Positions 26,418-34,567 of a DNA stretch of 64,000 nucleotides are shown piece by piece. The stretch is from Hahellaceae bacterium (GTDB lineage: Bacteria; Pseudomonadota; Gammaproteobacteria; Pseudomonadales; Oleiphilaceae), in the NCBI GenBank assembly GCA_016716085.1, contig JADJWY010000031.1, positions 59,881 to 123,880 on the forward strand. Direction: 5' to 3'. Numbering within the stretch: the first letter of the stretch is position 1; every line of letters begins with the position of its first letter. Below the pieces are notes generated by a model. That model did not search any database, was not told the origin of the DNA, and saw nothing but the letters and a program-made list of their open reading frames with translations. Both the position numbers and the translations under genes were made by a program.

Positions 26418-27943
26418 GACTTTTCGTTCCTCAGCATGTCCTTGAAGCGGGTCAGTTCAACCAGGCGGTAGCCGGTGTAACGGCCCATCATCAGGCAGAA
26501 GCTCAGCATAACCAGCAGCAGTTCCGGGAATACGAACATCAGGTACATCAATTCTTCATTGGTCATGACGAGGTAGCCAACGCAGGCCACCAGCAAGCTG
26601 CCAATGCCTTGTTTCATCGCCTCACGCGCGCCATTCTCCTCCCAAGTAATCGACATCCGTTCAATCGTCATGGCCAGAATGACCATTGGAAACAGTGCGA
26701 TTGACAGTAAACGCTCAGCGCCCAGCATATTGGTAAACGAGCTGGTGATCAGCATGAGAATCACGACGATAATCAGGATTGAGGCCAGTCGGGGGACGAG
26801 GAGCAACATCAGACGCTCCAGATAGAAACGAATTAACAACCCAACGGAGACGATCATTGTAAACATCACGATCCCCCAGAACAGTTGTGTTTCCCGGAAC
26901 GCAATGGCAATCAGGACTGGCATGAAGGTACCGAACGTTTTGATCCCCACAAAGGTACGCAGGACGACCATCAGCACGGCACCAAGGGGTACCATCAGCA
27001 GCAGGCGGTAGACGTTTTGATCTTCGACCGGCAGTGCCATTAACGAAAAGCTTGAAAAAACAGAGTCCATTTTATCGACACCGGTCGATGCGACATTGAT
27101 CAGGTCTTTGTAAGACTTGGTGACGGAAATATCCAGCTGTGCCTTGTTGCCACCTTCAACCTCAAACAGTGGATTCTTGCCGATTTTCCAAACCAGGAAA
27201 TTCGAGGGCATTCCTTTGTTTCCGGTCTTGGGGTGGAACGTAATCCACTTCTGGCCGTTATGAACCTGCAACAGAGGTTGAAGCCTCAAATCATTGCGCG
27301 CATCTGAAAGCTCGATCCCCCAGATGTCACGTGCGGGAATTTTAACGCCCTTGAGAATTTCGATGATTTGAGAAACCCACTGTTCAGCCGTCTCAGCATT
27401 GCGACGAATCACTTTGACGTTTTCGTTAGGCACTTCCGCATTCAACTGGTTCAGCAGCTCGCGGGTGTAACTCTCCACATCGGCAGACGAGTTGCGGACA
27501 TCGTCAAGAATGGCTTGGATCGCCGGGGCCTCGATTTCCGAGAAGGTTGGAGGTTCCGGGAATTTAGGCTTACCCCCCCAATCAACCTCGATAGGGGATT
27601 TGGCGACATTGACCCGGTAATACAGCACTTGCAGGCTGCGGGCCCGTCTTATGGCCCAGTTAGCCTGAAGGTTCTCACCCACTTTCTCTGTCGTCAGACC
27701 GAACTGGCTTGAGATAAAGTCTTCATCCAGCTTCAGGAAACCTGGCGTTTTCTCCGGCAGATAGAGATTGACTTTGGCGGGACCGCCAGTGCCTTTAAAT
27801 GAAACCCGGGCTTGAACAGTCCAGACTTCTGCTTCTTCCTTAGGTGTCAGAGGAAGGCCAAGATAATAGCTTTTATAGGCGGTTACACCCAGCCCGATAG
27901 CTGCTAGAACAATCACCCAGAATTTTACGGAACCGTTAGTCAT
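26414..27943 (-). CDS. UUP1-family membrane protein (inactive-transglutaminase/7TM type)
   Basis: 509 residues from the ATG at 27943 (a start 69 bases earlier is possible but reads as non-conserved sequence). An N-terminal helix (about 7-27) is followed by an about 300-residue periplasmic part resembling an inactive transglutaminase domain. Then come about seven hydrophobic helices from near residue 330, including LLLMVPLGAVLMVVLRTFVG and SILIIVVILMLITSSF. The family lies in one operon with a RimK-like ligase and a retropepsin-like protein in many Gammaproteobacteria. It probably links periplasmic sensing or peptide handling with the cytoplasmic ligase; this is inference from constant gene order. 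Confidence 0.83.
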   Translation of the reverse strand: MTNGSVKFWVIVLAAIGLGVTAYKSYYLGLPLTPKEEAEVWTVQARVSFKGTGGPAKVNLYLPEKTPGFLKLDEDFISSQFGLTTEKVGENLQANWAIRRARSLQVLYYRVNVAKSPIEVDWGGKPKFPEPPTFSEIEAPAIQAILDDVRNSSADVESYTRELLNQLNAEVPNENVKVIRRNAETAEQWVSQIIEILKGVKIPARDIWGIELSDARNDLRLQPLLQVHNGQKWITFHPKTGNKGMPSNFLVWKIGKNPLFEVEGGNKAQLDISVTKSYKDLINVASTGVDKMDSVFSSFSLMALPVEDQNVYRLLLMVPLGAVLMVVLRTFVGIKTFGTFMPVLIAIAFRETQLFWGIVMFTMIVSVGLLIRFYLERLMLLLVPRLASILIIVVILMLITSSFTNMLGAERLLSIALFPMVILAMTIERMSITWEENGAREAMKQGIGSLLVACVGYLVMTNEELMYLMFVFPELLLVMLSFCLMMGRYTGYRLVELTRFKDMLRNEKS

Positions 27944-28042
27944 AGTCAGGTCTTTTCTTCGGATAGTTATGTATTTCGTCGCGCTCAATGCCGAGGCTGA
28001 AAGCCACTTCACAGATCAGTGTAGGCACAAATTAAGGATTGG

Positions 28043-28645
28043 TCACCGTGCCTGGTCAGGGAAAGTTTCCGTGTTCTCGGATAAAACTTCAATCCCGTCA
28101 TGCATTTCCTTACCGTTTCTGCACGAGGGCGAGGTGAGATTTCGCGCTTCCGAGTCGACTAACGCTACTCCACTCAGGAAGCGTCGGCCAAGAAGTACGC
28201 CGTAAAGGAACTCGGTGCGATTGGCCAGTGTAAATTCAGTTTGGTGAGTGTCACCCGCGAAGCAGAAGTCCAGATTGATCACGATGCGCTCATCATGGTT
28301 GCCATCGTGATTTTTGATATTGACCATCCGAACAACAGGTCTTTCCAACGTCAGCAGGTGGGGTTCCTTTTGCACATCTTCGAGGTAAAGATCAAAGCGT
28401 ACCCAGTCCTGCGTTTTTTTGCCCCGTTCCTTTTTCTGGAATACCTGGGTGTTGATCGCGTAAATAGAGGAGGTCGTGGCACCGGTATCCAGCTTGGCTT
28501 TGATGACCAGGTTATTATCGGGAAAACGGACGTCTTCAACCCAGCCCGCGATCGTTTTGGGGGGTGATTGCTCTGCGTGCCCAGCCAGTGGACAGAGCGC
28601 CAGTACGACGAAAAGAGCCCGATAAAGCCAACAGTTCTGCATCAT
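28043..28645 (-). CDS. exported retropepsin-like protein (family annotated as ATP-dependent zinc protease)
   Basis: 200 residues from the ATG at 28645, which has AGGAGAGG upstream. A signal peptide (LFVVLALCPLAGHA) leads into a single domain with KAKLDTGATTSSI, the DTGA catalytic motif of aspartic retropepsins, and GVLLGRRFLSGVALVDS near the end. The family (PF05618) carries the historical name ATP-dependent zinc protease although its fold is retropepsin-like and no zinc motif is seen here. It is the first gene of the UUP1/ligase/deacylase run and should act in the periplasm. Substrate unknown. Confidence 0.82.
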   Translation of the reverse strand: MMQNCWLYRALFVVLALCPLAGHAEQSPPKTIAGWVEDVRFPDNNLVIKAKLDTGATTSSIYAINTQVFQKKERGKKTQDWVRFDLYLEDVQKEPHLLTLERPVVRMVNIKNHDGNHDERIVINLDFCFAGDTHQTEFTLANRTEFLYGVLLGRRFLSGVALVDSEARNLTSPSCRNGKEMHDGIEVLSENTETFPDQAR

Positions 28646-28794
28646 TGCGGGGGTACCTCTCCTACGTTTTCCAAAACGGGGGCGCATTATAGGTAATTGC
28701 GCCTAAATTTTCATTACGTGCAATTACGGGGCAATGGCGGCTATGCTATTTCCAAGCCCGATGTTTAAAGAAAGTGGAGTGGCCTGACTGAATC

Positions 28795-30684
28795 ATGAGT
28801 GCTGATAATTCGCGTCCCCCCGCCCGTTTCGGAACCCAGCTCGGTGTGGCACCGGGCAACGTGCCCGTCTTCTCCTCTGACTATGACTCTGCGGACAAAG
28901 AAACCTTGCCCAATCGCCATGCCTATCGCAGTTATGTCGATGGGGTGTTCATGGGCTACAAATGGCAATGTGTAGAGCTGGCACGCCGCTGGCTTTACCT
29001 CAATTACGGCTACATCTTTGATGACATCGCCATGGCCTACGACATCTTCCGGCTTCGCTCCGTTCGTCGTCTGCATGACAATGCCGAGTTACCGCTGCGC
29101 TCGTTTCGTAACGGTGCCCACCGTCCGCCTGAACGGGGTTGTCTGTTGATCTGGAATGAGGGCGGTGAATTTGATGTTACCGGACACGTTGCCATTGTGA
29201 CGGAGGTCAGAGTAGATTGCCTGCGGTGCGTCGAACAGAATGTCGGGCATCATGTTTGGGATGAGGATCAGGATTACTCGCGTGAGCTCCCCATGCGACG
29301 GGATGACGAGGGGGGGTATTGGGTGTCGTGCACTTTTCCCACGACGTCAATCCTGGGCTGGGTGATCCAGACTGAAGATGCTGAGCATGCCGAGACGATT
29401 CTCGACCCGGATCCACAGCTGTTTGCGCTCAAGGCGCGCAGTCTGACAGACACCCTCACAATACCGACTCACTGGCTGGACGAAAAACGGGCTTCGGAAG
29501 CGGCCTATGTCCACATGATGGGCGGTCATCGACTCTCTTCGCGTGAAAAGGATCAGCGTCGTTACCTGTGCTTGTCTGAAACGGCTTTCCGCGAAATCAA
29601 ACGCGCAACCAATGAACTTCACGCGCTGTTCATGCACGCGACGGACTATGTGCTGCAGGACGATGCGTTGCTGGAACGATTTAATATTCCACGCATCCTG
29701 TGGCCGCGTATTCACCGCTCCTGGGATAATCGGCGCAATCACATGATTACGGGACGCTTCGATTTCACCGTGTCCGAACGGGGCGTGAAGCTCTATGAAT
29801 ACAATGCAGACTCCGCGTCCTGCTACATGGAAGCGGGTTGCATACAGCAGAAGTGGGCACAGGCGGCCGGATTGACCATGGGACGCGATGCCGGGGCTCG
29901 CTTGTCTGCAGCACTCACGCATGCCTGGGCTGCCAGTCATGTTGACGGAACGCTACACATCATGCAGGACAATGATCCTGAAGAGACCTATCATGCGTTG
30001 TACATGAAGGACGCCATGGACGCAGCGGGCGTCAGGGTCAAAATTATCAAGGGCTTGACTGGGCTGCACTGGGACGAAGCCGGTCGCGTGGCAGATGAGG
30101 ACGGCGAGCCGATTCGCTGGGTCTGGAAAACCTGGGCCTGGGAAACAGCCCTGGATCAGTTACGCGCCGAATGTGAAGAGGGAAGTGCGCGTACCCTCAA
30201 GGGGGGCGGGCGTCCGGGTGCCCCAAGGCTGGTTGATGTGTTGCTGGACCCCGAGGTGATGGTGTTCGAGCCCCTGTGGACCCTGATCACCAGCAATAAG
30301 GCCATGCTACCGATTCTGTGGTTATTGTTCCCCAAACACCCCTATTTGCTCGACTCCCGCTATCAGCTAACCGATGAGCTGAGAGCCTCCGGCTATGTCA
30401 CCAAGCCGATTGCCGGGCGCGCAGGTGCGAACATCAGCTTGTTTGACCAGGACAATGCCTTGATGAAAGAGACGCACGGGCGCTTCGAGCAGCAAAATCA
30501 GATTTACCAGGCCCTGTTTCGTCTGCCTGATATCGATGGCGATAACGTTCAGGTATGCACCTTTTCGGTCGACGGCAGCTATGCGGGTGCCTGTGCCCGA
30601 GTCGATTCCTCGTTGGTCATCACGACGCAAAGCGATTTGCTTGCCCTACGAATTGTTGGCGATGATGACTTCCTGTGCGACTGA
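28795..30684 (+). CDS. gss: bifunctional glutathionylspermidine synthetase/amidase
   Basis: 629 residues in two domains. The N-terminal CHAP amidase has the catalytic Cys in YKWQCVELARRWL (near residue 61), His in GHVAIVTEV and EQNVGHHVW. The C-terminal ATP-grasp synthetase starts near residue 210 and includes WPRIHRSWDNRRNHMITGRF, KLYEYNADSASCYMEAG and the closing GAGCARVDSS-like end. It makes and breaks the amide between spermidine and glutathione, a redox and polyamine-storage role. Length and domain order match the E. coli enzyme. The gene stands alone, divergent from the retropepsin-like gene. Confidence 0.94.
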   Translation: MSADNSRPPARFGTQLGVAPGNVPVFSSDYDSADKETLPNRHAYRSYVDGVFMGYKWQCVELARRWLYLNYGYIFDDIAMAYDIFRLRSVRRLHDNAELPLRSFRNGAHRPPERGCLLIWNEGGEFDVTGHVAIVTEVRVDCLRCVEQNVGHHVWDEDQDYSRELPMRRDDEGGYWVSCTFPTTSILGWVIQTEDAEHAETILDPDPQLFALKARSLTDTLTIPTHWLDEKRASEAAYVHMMGGHRLSSREKDQRRYLCLSETAFREIKRATNELHALFMHATDYVLQDDALLERFNIPRILWPRIHRSWDNRRNHMITGRFDFTVSERGVKLYEYNADSASCYMEAGCIQQKWAQAAGLTMGRDAGARLSAALTHAWAASHVDGTLHIMQDNDPEETYHALYMKDAMDAAGVRVKIIKGLTGLHWDEAGRVADEDGEPIRWVWKTWAWETALDQLRAECEEGSARTLKGGGRPGAPRLVDVLLDPEVMVFEPLWTLITSNKAMLPILWLLFPKHPYLLDSRYQLTDELRASGYVTKPIAGRAGANISLFDQDNALMKETHGRFEQQNQIYQALFRLPDIDGDNVQVCTFSVDGSYAGACARVDSSLVITTQSDLLALRIVGDDDFLCD

Positions 30685-30713
30685 GGCACTGCCTGAACAA
30701 ATCCGGGCCTGCG

Positions 30714-31676
30714 TCAACCTGTGGCGGCATTAACTCCCTGAAGGACGATTTTGCCCGCCACTTTGCCGCTCTCACTTAACTGGTGTGCCTCGGCGATGGC
30801 CTCCATCGGAAAACGGTGGCTGACATGGGGGCGTAATTTTCCACTTTCGATCCACGGCGTCATCGCCTCCAGTGCCTTGCGATTGGGTTTTACCCACAAG
30901 GATAAGTGTTGCTGTGCACGCAAATGATTCAGCATGGGTGCGATCACAATATTATCGAAGGCCGGCATCGTGGTCATATAAATGCCCTTGGGTGTCAAGG
31001 TCGATCGAGCCGAACGGAAGCTCTGGTTGTTAACCGCATCAAAGAAAATATCGTAGCGCCCCTTTTCCGCGGTAATGTCGCTGTTCCGGTAGTCAATCAC
31101 GTGTGCTGCACCCAAACGCCTTGCCAGATCGGCATTTTCGGCACTGCAGACACCCGTCACTTCAGCGCCCAACAATTTGGCCATTTGTACGGCAATATGG
31201 CCGACGCCTCCACAGCATCCATTAACCAGAACCTGTTGCCCCTTCGTCAGCGTCGTTTTCTCCACCAGGCCCTGATAAACCGTCAGACCGACCAACGGAA
31301 AGGCCGCGGCTTCCTCAAAACTGAGGTTGCGGGGTTTACGGGCGATATTTTGTGAGGTTACTTTCACGTACTCTGCATAGGCGCCGCCTTTAAACGCGCG
31401 AACCATGCCGAAGACTTCATCGCCTGGCTTAAAATCACGGGTGCCGGGGCCGCAGGCAGCGATGGTGCCGCTGAAATCTGCGCCTAATATGGGGGGCGGG
31501 GTGTGCAGACCGCTAAAAAATCGAACTTCACCGCGACGAACCTTCCAGTCAACCGGGTTGACAGAGGAGGCTTCGACTTTAACGAGGTATTCGCCGGGGG
31601 CCAGTGCCGGGGTGGGGTAGTCGCTTAGGGACAGAACATCCGGCTCACCATAGGTGCGGGTGCAGATCGCGTGCAT
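30714..31676 (-). CDS. zinc-type alcohol dehydrogenase-like NAD(P)-dependent quinone oxidoreductase
   Basis: 320 residues of the medium-chain reductase superfamily: PVDWKVRRGEVRFF, ILGADFSGTIAACG, VNGCCGGVGHIAVQMAKLLG (nucleotide loop), and a C-terminal GKVAGKIVLQ. Structural zinc Cys residues are absent, as in the quinone-reductase branch. It reduces enones, quinones or related electrophiles using NADPH. A near-perfect inverted repeat lies 19 bases upstream of its ATG and probably binds a repressor that responds to such electrophiles. It is convergent with gss. Confidence 0.85.
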   Translation of the reverse strand: MHAICTRTYGEPDVLSLSDYPTPALAPGEYLVKVEASSVNPVDWKVRRGEVRFFSGLHTPPPILGADFSGTIAACGPGTRDFKPGDEVFGMVRAFKGGAYAEYVKVTSQNIARKPRNLSFEEAAAFPLVGLTVYQGLVEKTTLTKGQQVLVNGCCGGVGHIAVQMAKLLGAEVTGVCSAENADLARRLGAAHVIDYRNSDITAEKGRYDIFFDAVNNQSFRSARSTLTPKGIYMTTMPAFDNIVIAPMLNHLRAQQHLSLWVKPNRKALEAMTPWIESGKLRPHVSHRFPMEAIAEAHQLSESGKVAGKIVLQGVNAATG

Positions 31677-31694
31677 AAATTTTTCATCCTTGTC

Positions 31695-31719
31695 ATAATG
31701 TGTTCGATGAACACATTAT
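31695..31719. promoter_or_regulatory. inverted-repeat operator upstream of the oxidoreductase
   Basis: ATAATGTGTTC and its exact reverse complement, with a three-base spacer GAT, span 25 bases. The inner TGTTC-N3-GAACA is typical of TetR-family operators. The outer ATAATGTG/CACATTAT half-sites are the same as in the palindrome at 17422. Confidence 0.75.
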
Positions 31720-31821
31720 TTTCCATATTGATGAATGCTTCAAGTGCAACCTTGCAATTTATCTGTGAGACCGACAGCATGGTGGAACGCGGGTCATATT
31801 GTAGAAATTGGTGAGGGGGCA

Positions 31822-32388
31822 ATGAAAAACTATCATCTAATTTTAGTCGGGTTATTCACTTGCGGAGGGAATTTGTCTGCCTCTGCTGAAGAAAACAAGG
31901 TTGAAGTAAATGTATCCGAGGCCCAGGCGATTGTGCAGCAGTTTGCTGGCCAATTGAAGCCGGCATTACAGGCGGCAATCGCTGAGGGAGGGCCAGTGAA
32001 TGCGATTAATGTTTGTGCTGAAAAGGCACCAGAAATCGCGCGCAGTCTCAGTGAGCAGAGCGGCTGGAAGGTCAGGAGGGTCAGTCTGAAAGCCCGAAAT
32101 CCAAGCGCCGTGCCCGATGCATGGGAGAAAAATGTGCTGGAAAAGTTTGATCAGGCAATTGTGGCAGGCCAGTCACCTCAGTCACTGGCCCATCAGGACA
32201 TCGTCAATGGCCAATTCCGCTTTATGAAGGCTCAGGGCGTGGAGCCTTTGTGTCTGAACTGTCATGGTAGCAACCTAGCGGAGGATGTGCTTAAAACTCT
32301 GCGGGCTCGTTATCCCGAAGACCGCGCGACGGGATACGAGTTGGGGCAGGTGCGCGGTGCCATCAGTCTCGTGAAAGATCCTTCCTGA
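31822..32388 (+). CDS. exported c-type haem protein, DUF3365-type
   Basis: 188 residues from the ATG at 31822, preceded by GAGGGGG. A signal peptide (about 1-21) is followed by a mostly helical domain with NVCAEKAPEIA and one haem-attachment motif, CLNCHGS, near residue 150. This pattern matches the DUF3365 / Tll0287-like periplasmic mono-haem sensors or electron carriers. An upstream in-frame ATG at 31735 would add non-hydrophobic residues before the signal peptide and is rejected. It ends directly against the convergent NTF2-like gene. Confidence 0.8.
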   Translation: MKNYHLILVGLFTCGGNLSASAEENKVEVNVSEAQAIVQQFAGQLKPALQAAIAEGGPVNAINVCAEKAPEIARSLSEQSGWKVRRVSLKARNPSAVPDAWEKNVLEKFDQAIVAGQSPQSLAHQDIVNGQFRFMKAQGVEPLCLNCHGSNLAEDVLKTLRARYPEDRATGYELGQVRGAISLVKDPS

Positions 32389-32865
32389 TCAGGGTTGGCT
32401 ATTTTTCTTTATGAACGCCTCAAGCGTTTGGCGTGCGGTGGCTTTTACCTTGTTGCGCAGGAGAGGCGTCCAGCCCAGCGCCAAACCTGCCGGTCCCAAT
32501 GCCTGCATGGACCAGCGCCAGAAGTTGAAACGATCCCGCTGGCGCCAGATTTTGCCGTCTTTCAATTCAATCACGGTATCGATGCGGTTATGCACTTTAC
32601 GGCCAGTGCCGGAAAAGGAATAGACCGGTTCCCAGTGAACCCGCCCCTCGCCTGCTTTTGCACTGTTCAGTTGGCTATAGGTGAGTTCGAGATCCTTGCC
32701 GCGCTGACACAGCATCTGCCACATAGCACCTATCTCCGCACCCTTCAGACAAAATACTTCGTCTTCAAAGGTGGCTTCGGGATGATAGAGCGAAGCCATC
32801 GTGTCCCCATCCCGTACCTTCAATGCATTCAGTAGGGTGCTCAGTATTTCCGTTTCCAGGCTCAT
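32389..32865 (-). CDS. NTF2/SnoaL-like protein
   Basis: 158 residues with the cone-shaped NTF2-like pattern: ILSTLLNALKVRDGDTMASLYHPEATFED at the start, then beta strands with VYSFSGTGRKVHNRIDTVIELKDGKI. Proteins of this kind are small ketosteroid-isomerase-like enzymes or binding proteins. A C-terminal basic helix (about 125-158) is longer than in the basic fold. It is divergent from the GlxA-type regulator. No specific reaction can be assigned. Confidence 0.7.
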   Translation of the reverse strand: MSLETEILSTLLNALKVRDGDTMASLYHPEATFEDEVFCLKGAEIGAMWQMLCQRGKDLELTYSQLNSAKAGEGRVHWEPVYSFSGTGRKVHNRIDTVIELKDGKIWRQRDRFNFWRWSMQALGPAGLALGWTPLLRNKVKATARQTLEAFIKKNSQP

Positions 32866-32984
32866 GTGGGAAAGCTCCTTGGGTGAGTGATAGAGCCCAG
32901 TTTAGTCGCTCTATGTAATCTTCGTCAGTGGCGTAAATGCCATTTGTGGTGTTGAATAGGTCAACATTCAAAGAGGAAAAGGGT

Positions 32985-33956
32985 ATGCGGGTCGGAATAC
33001 TGGTATTGCCCGGTGCGGCGTTAACGTCTGTCATGGGGCCGATTGAAATCCTGACCCTGGCCGACAGCCTGGCCCGACGTGGGGGCATTGATAAGCCCAT
33101 TGACACACTCAGTCTCTCGCTTGTGGCGGAGCGTTCGGGGTGGCATCCGGCGATGCCCGTGGTGAAACTGGAAACGATAGCACTGGACGCGACGACATCC
33201 TTTGACTGGGTGGTCATCAGCGCAGCAGGCCCCATTCCCCCGGCAGGGCCGCAATTCAGTACTGATGTTCTGGCGTGGGTGAATAAACAGTATGAGCAGG
33301 GGGCAAGTCTGGGCTGTATCTGCACGGGGGCTTTTTTGCTGGCCGAAACCGGTTTGCTCAGCGGAAAAGTTGCCACAACGCATTGGCGTTACGAATCCCT
33401 GTTCAGGCTGCGCTATCCGACGGTGCATCTTCAGGCTGAAAAGCTGGTCACGCACTCAGGGCGATTCCTGTGCTCGGGTGGTGCAAACGCCTATCTGGAT
33501 TTCGCCTTGCACTGGGTTGAGTTGATCTATGGTGCGCGGGTTGCGGGTGAGTGTGCCAAATGGCTGGTGCTGGACCGTTACCGGGGAAGTCAGACGCGCT
33601 ACGCCCGATTTTTCCCACCGCGACGACATGGCGATGCCAAAGTGCTACAGGTACAGAATTGGCTGGATTCTCATTTTGCCCAGTCCATTCAGATAGAGGA
33701 ATTAGCCTTGCAGGTCCATCTGAGTGAGCGTCAGTTCAAGCGGCGCTTCAAAGCGGCAACCGGCGATTCACCGCTCGAATATCTGCAAAAAATCCGCATT
33801 GAGCAGGCGCGTGATCGACTGGAATACAGTGGCGAGTCTATTGAGCAGATTGCACAGGCGGTTGGCTACGAAGATGTTGGCTTTTTCCGTTCCCTGTTTC
33901 GCCGCCAGACCAGTCAGACACCTGCGCAGTACCGTCGGCATGCACAGGCGCAATGA
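32985..33956 (+). CDS. GlxA-type regulator: DJ-1/PfpI domain plus AraC helix-turn-helix
   Basis: 323 residues from the ATG at 32985, which has GAGGAAAAGGG upstream; a start at 32937 lacks one. The first about 190 residues are a DJ-1/PfpI amidase-like fold with LGCICTGAFLLAETGLL holding the nucleophile-elbow Cys. The C-terminus is an AraC DNA-binding domain (LSERQFKRRFKAATGDSP, IAQAVGYEDVGFFRSLFRR). Such regulators often control amine or amino-acid metabolism. Target is unknown; the closest candidate is the divergent NTF2-like gene. Confidence 0.88.
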   Translation: MRVGILVLPGAALTSVMGPIEILTLADSLARRGGIDKPIDTLSLSLVAERSGWHPAMPVVKLETIALDATTSFDWVVISAAGPIPPAGPQFSTDVLAWVNKQYEQGASLGCICTGAFLLAETGLLSGKVATTHWRYESLFRLRYPTVHLQAEKLVTHSGRFLCSGGANAYLDFALHWVELIYGARVAGECAKWLVLDRYRGSQTRYARFFPPRRHGDAKVLQVQNWLDSHFAQSIQIEELALQVHLSERQFKRRFKAATGDSPLEYLQKIRIEQARDRLEYSGESIEQIAQAVGYEDVGFFRSLFRRQTSQTPAQYRRHAQAQ

Positions 33957-33969
33957 AGGTCCTCTGCTT

Positions 33970-34551
33970 TCAGCGCTCATCCAGAGGAATAGGATGTCTC
34001 GGTTTGACCCAGGGCATCATTCTGACCAGGGTGTCATCTCTCAGGAAATAATGGTGGTGAAGGGCTGCGGCAGCATGTAACGCAATCAGAAAGTAGGCGC
34101 CTCTGCCAATCACTTCGTGGAGTTCCTTAAAGTCTCTGGCCAGTGACTTGTCAGCGCCAATCAGAGCGGGCAGGTCGAAGCCAAAAAGAGGAATTGGCTT
34201 GCCAATCGCGTTCAGGTAGAGCCAGCCAAGTAAGGGCATTGCGATCATAAACAGGTAGAAAATCATGTGAGCGGTTTGGCCAATCCGCAGCTGCAGAAGA
34301 TGAGGGGGCGGTTTGATAGCCGGTGTGGGTGTCAGGACTCGCATCAGCAGGCGAATGACGACCAGCACCAGCACGCTCAATCCAATAATCGCATGCCAGT
34401 TTTTCATTTCTGGGCGCAGGCCCGTGTCCTTTGGAATCCATTCGCGCAGCTCAATGAGTCCATAAACCACCATAATCTGAACCAGCATGAACCAGTGCAG
34501 AAAAATGGAAACCGCGTGATAGCGGGTAGGCTGTTCTTCGATGATATCCAT
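33970..34551 (-). CDS. cytochrome b561
   Basis: 193 residues with four membrane helices and the haem-ligand histidines of the bacterial b561 family: RYHAVSIFLHWFM, KNWHAIIGLSVL, ELHEVIGRGAYFLIALHAAAALHHH. It moves electrons between the quinone pool and periplasmic acceptors or superoxide (as E. coli CybB). It is in the same direction as, and 16 bases after, the lipoamide dehydrogenase gene, so the two may share a message. Confidence 0.88.
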   Translation of the reverse strand: MDIIEEQPTRYHAVSIFLHWFMLVQIMVVYGLIELREWIPKDTGLRPEMKNWHAIIGLSVLVLVVIRLLMRVLTPTPAIKPPPHLLQLRIGQTAHMIFYLFMIAMPLLGWLYLNAIGKPIPLFGFDLPALIGADKSLARDFKELHEVIGRGAYFLIALHAAAALHHHYFLRDDTLVRMMPWVKPRHPIPLDER

Positions 34552-34567
34552 GGCCGTACTCAGGTTC

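Noticed and set aside
25722..26471. 249-codon plus-strand frame opposite the ATP-grasp gene
   Set aside because: Antisense shadow; protein has no recognisable domain.
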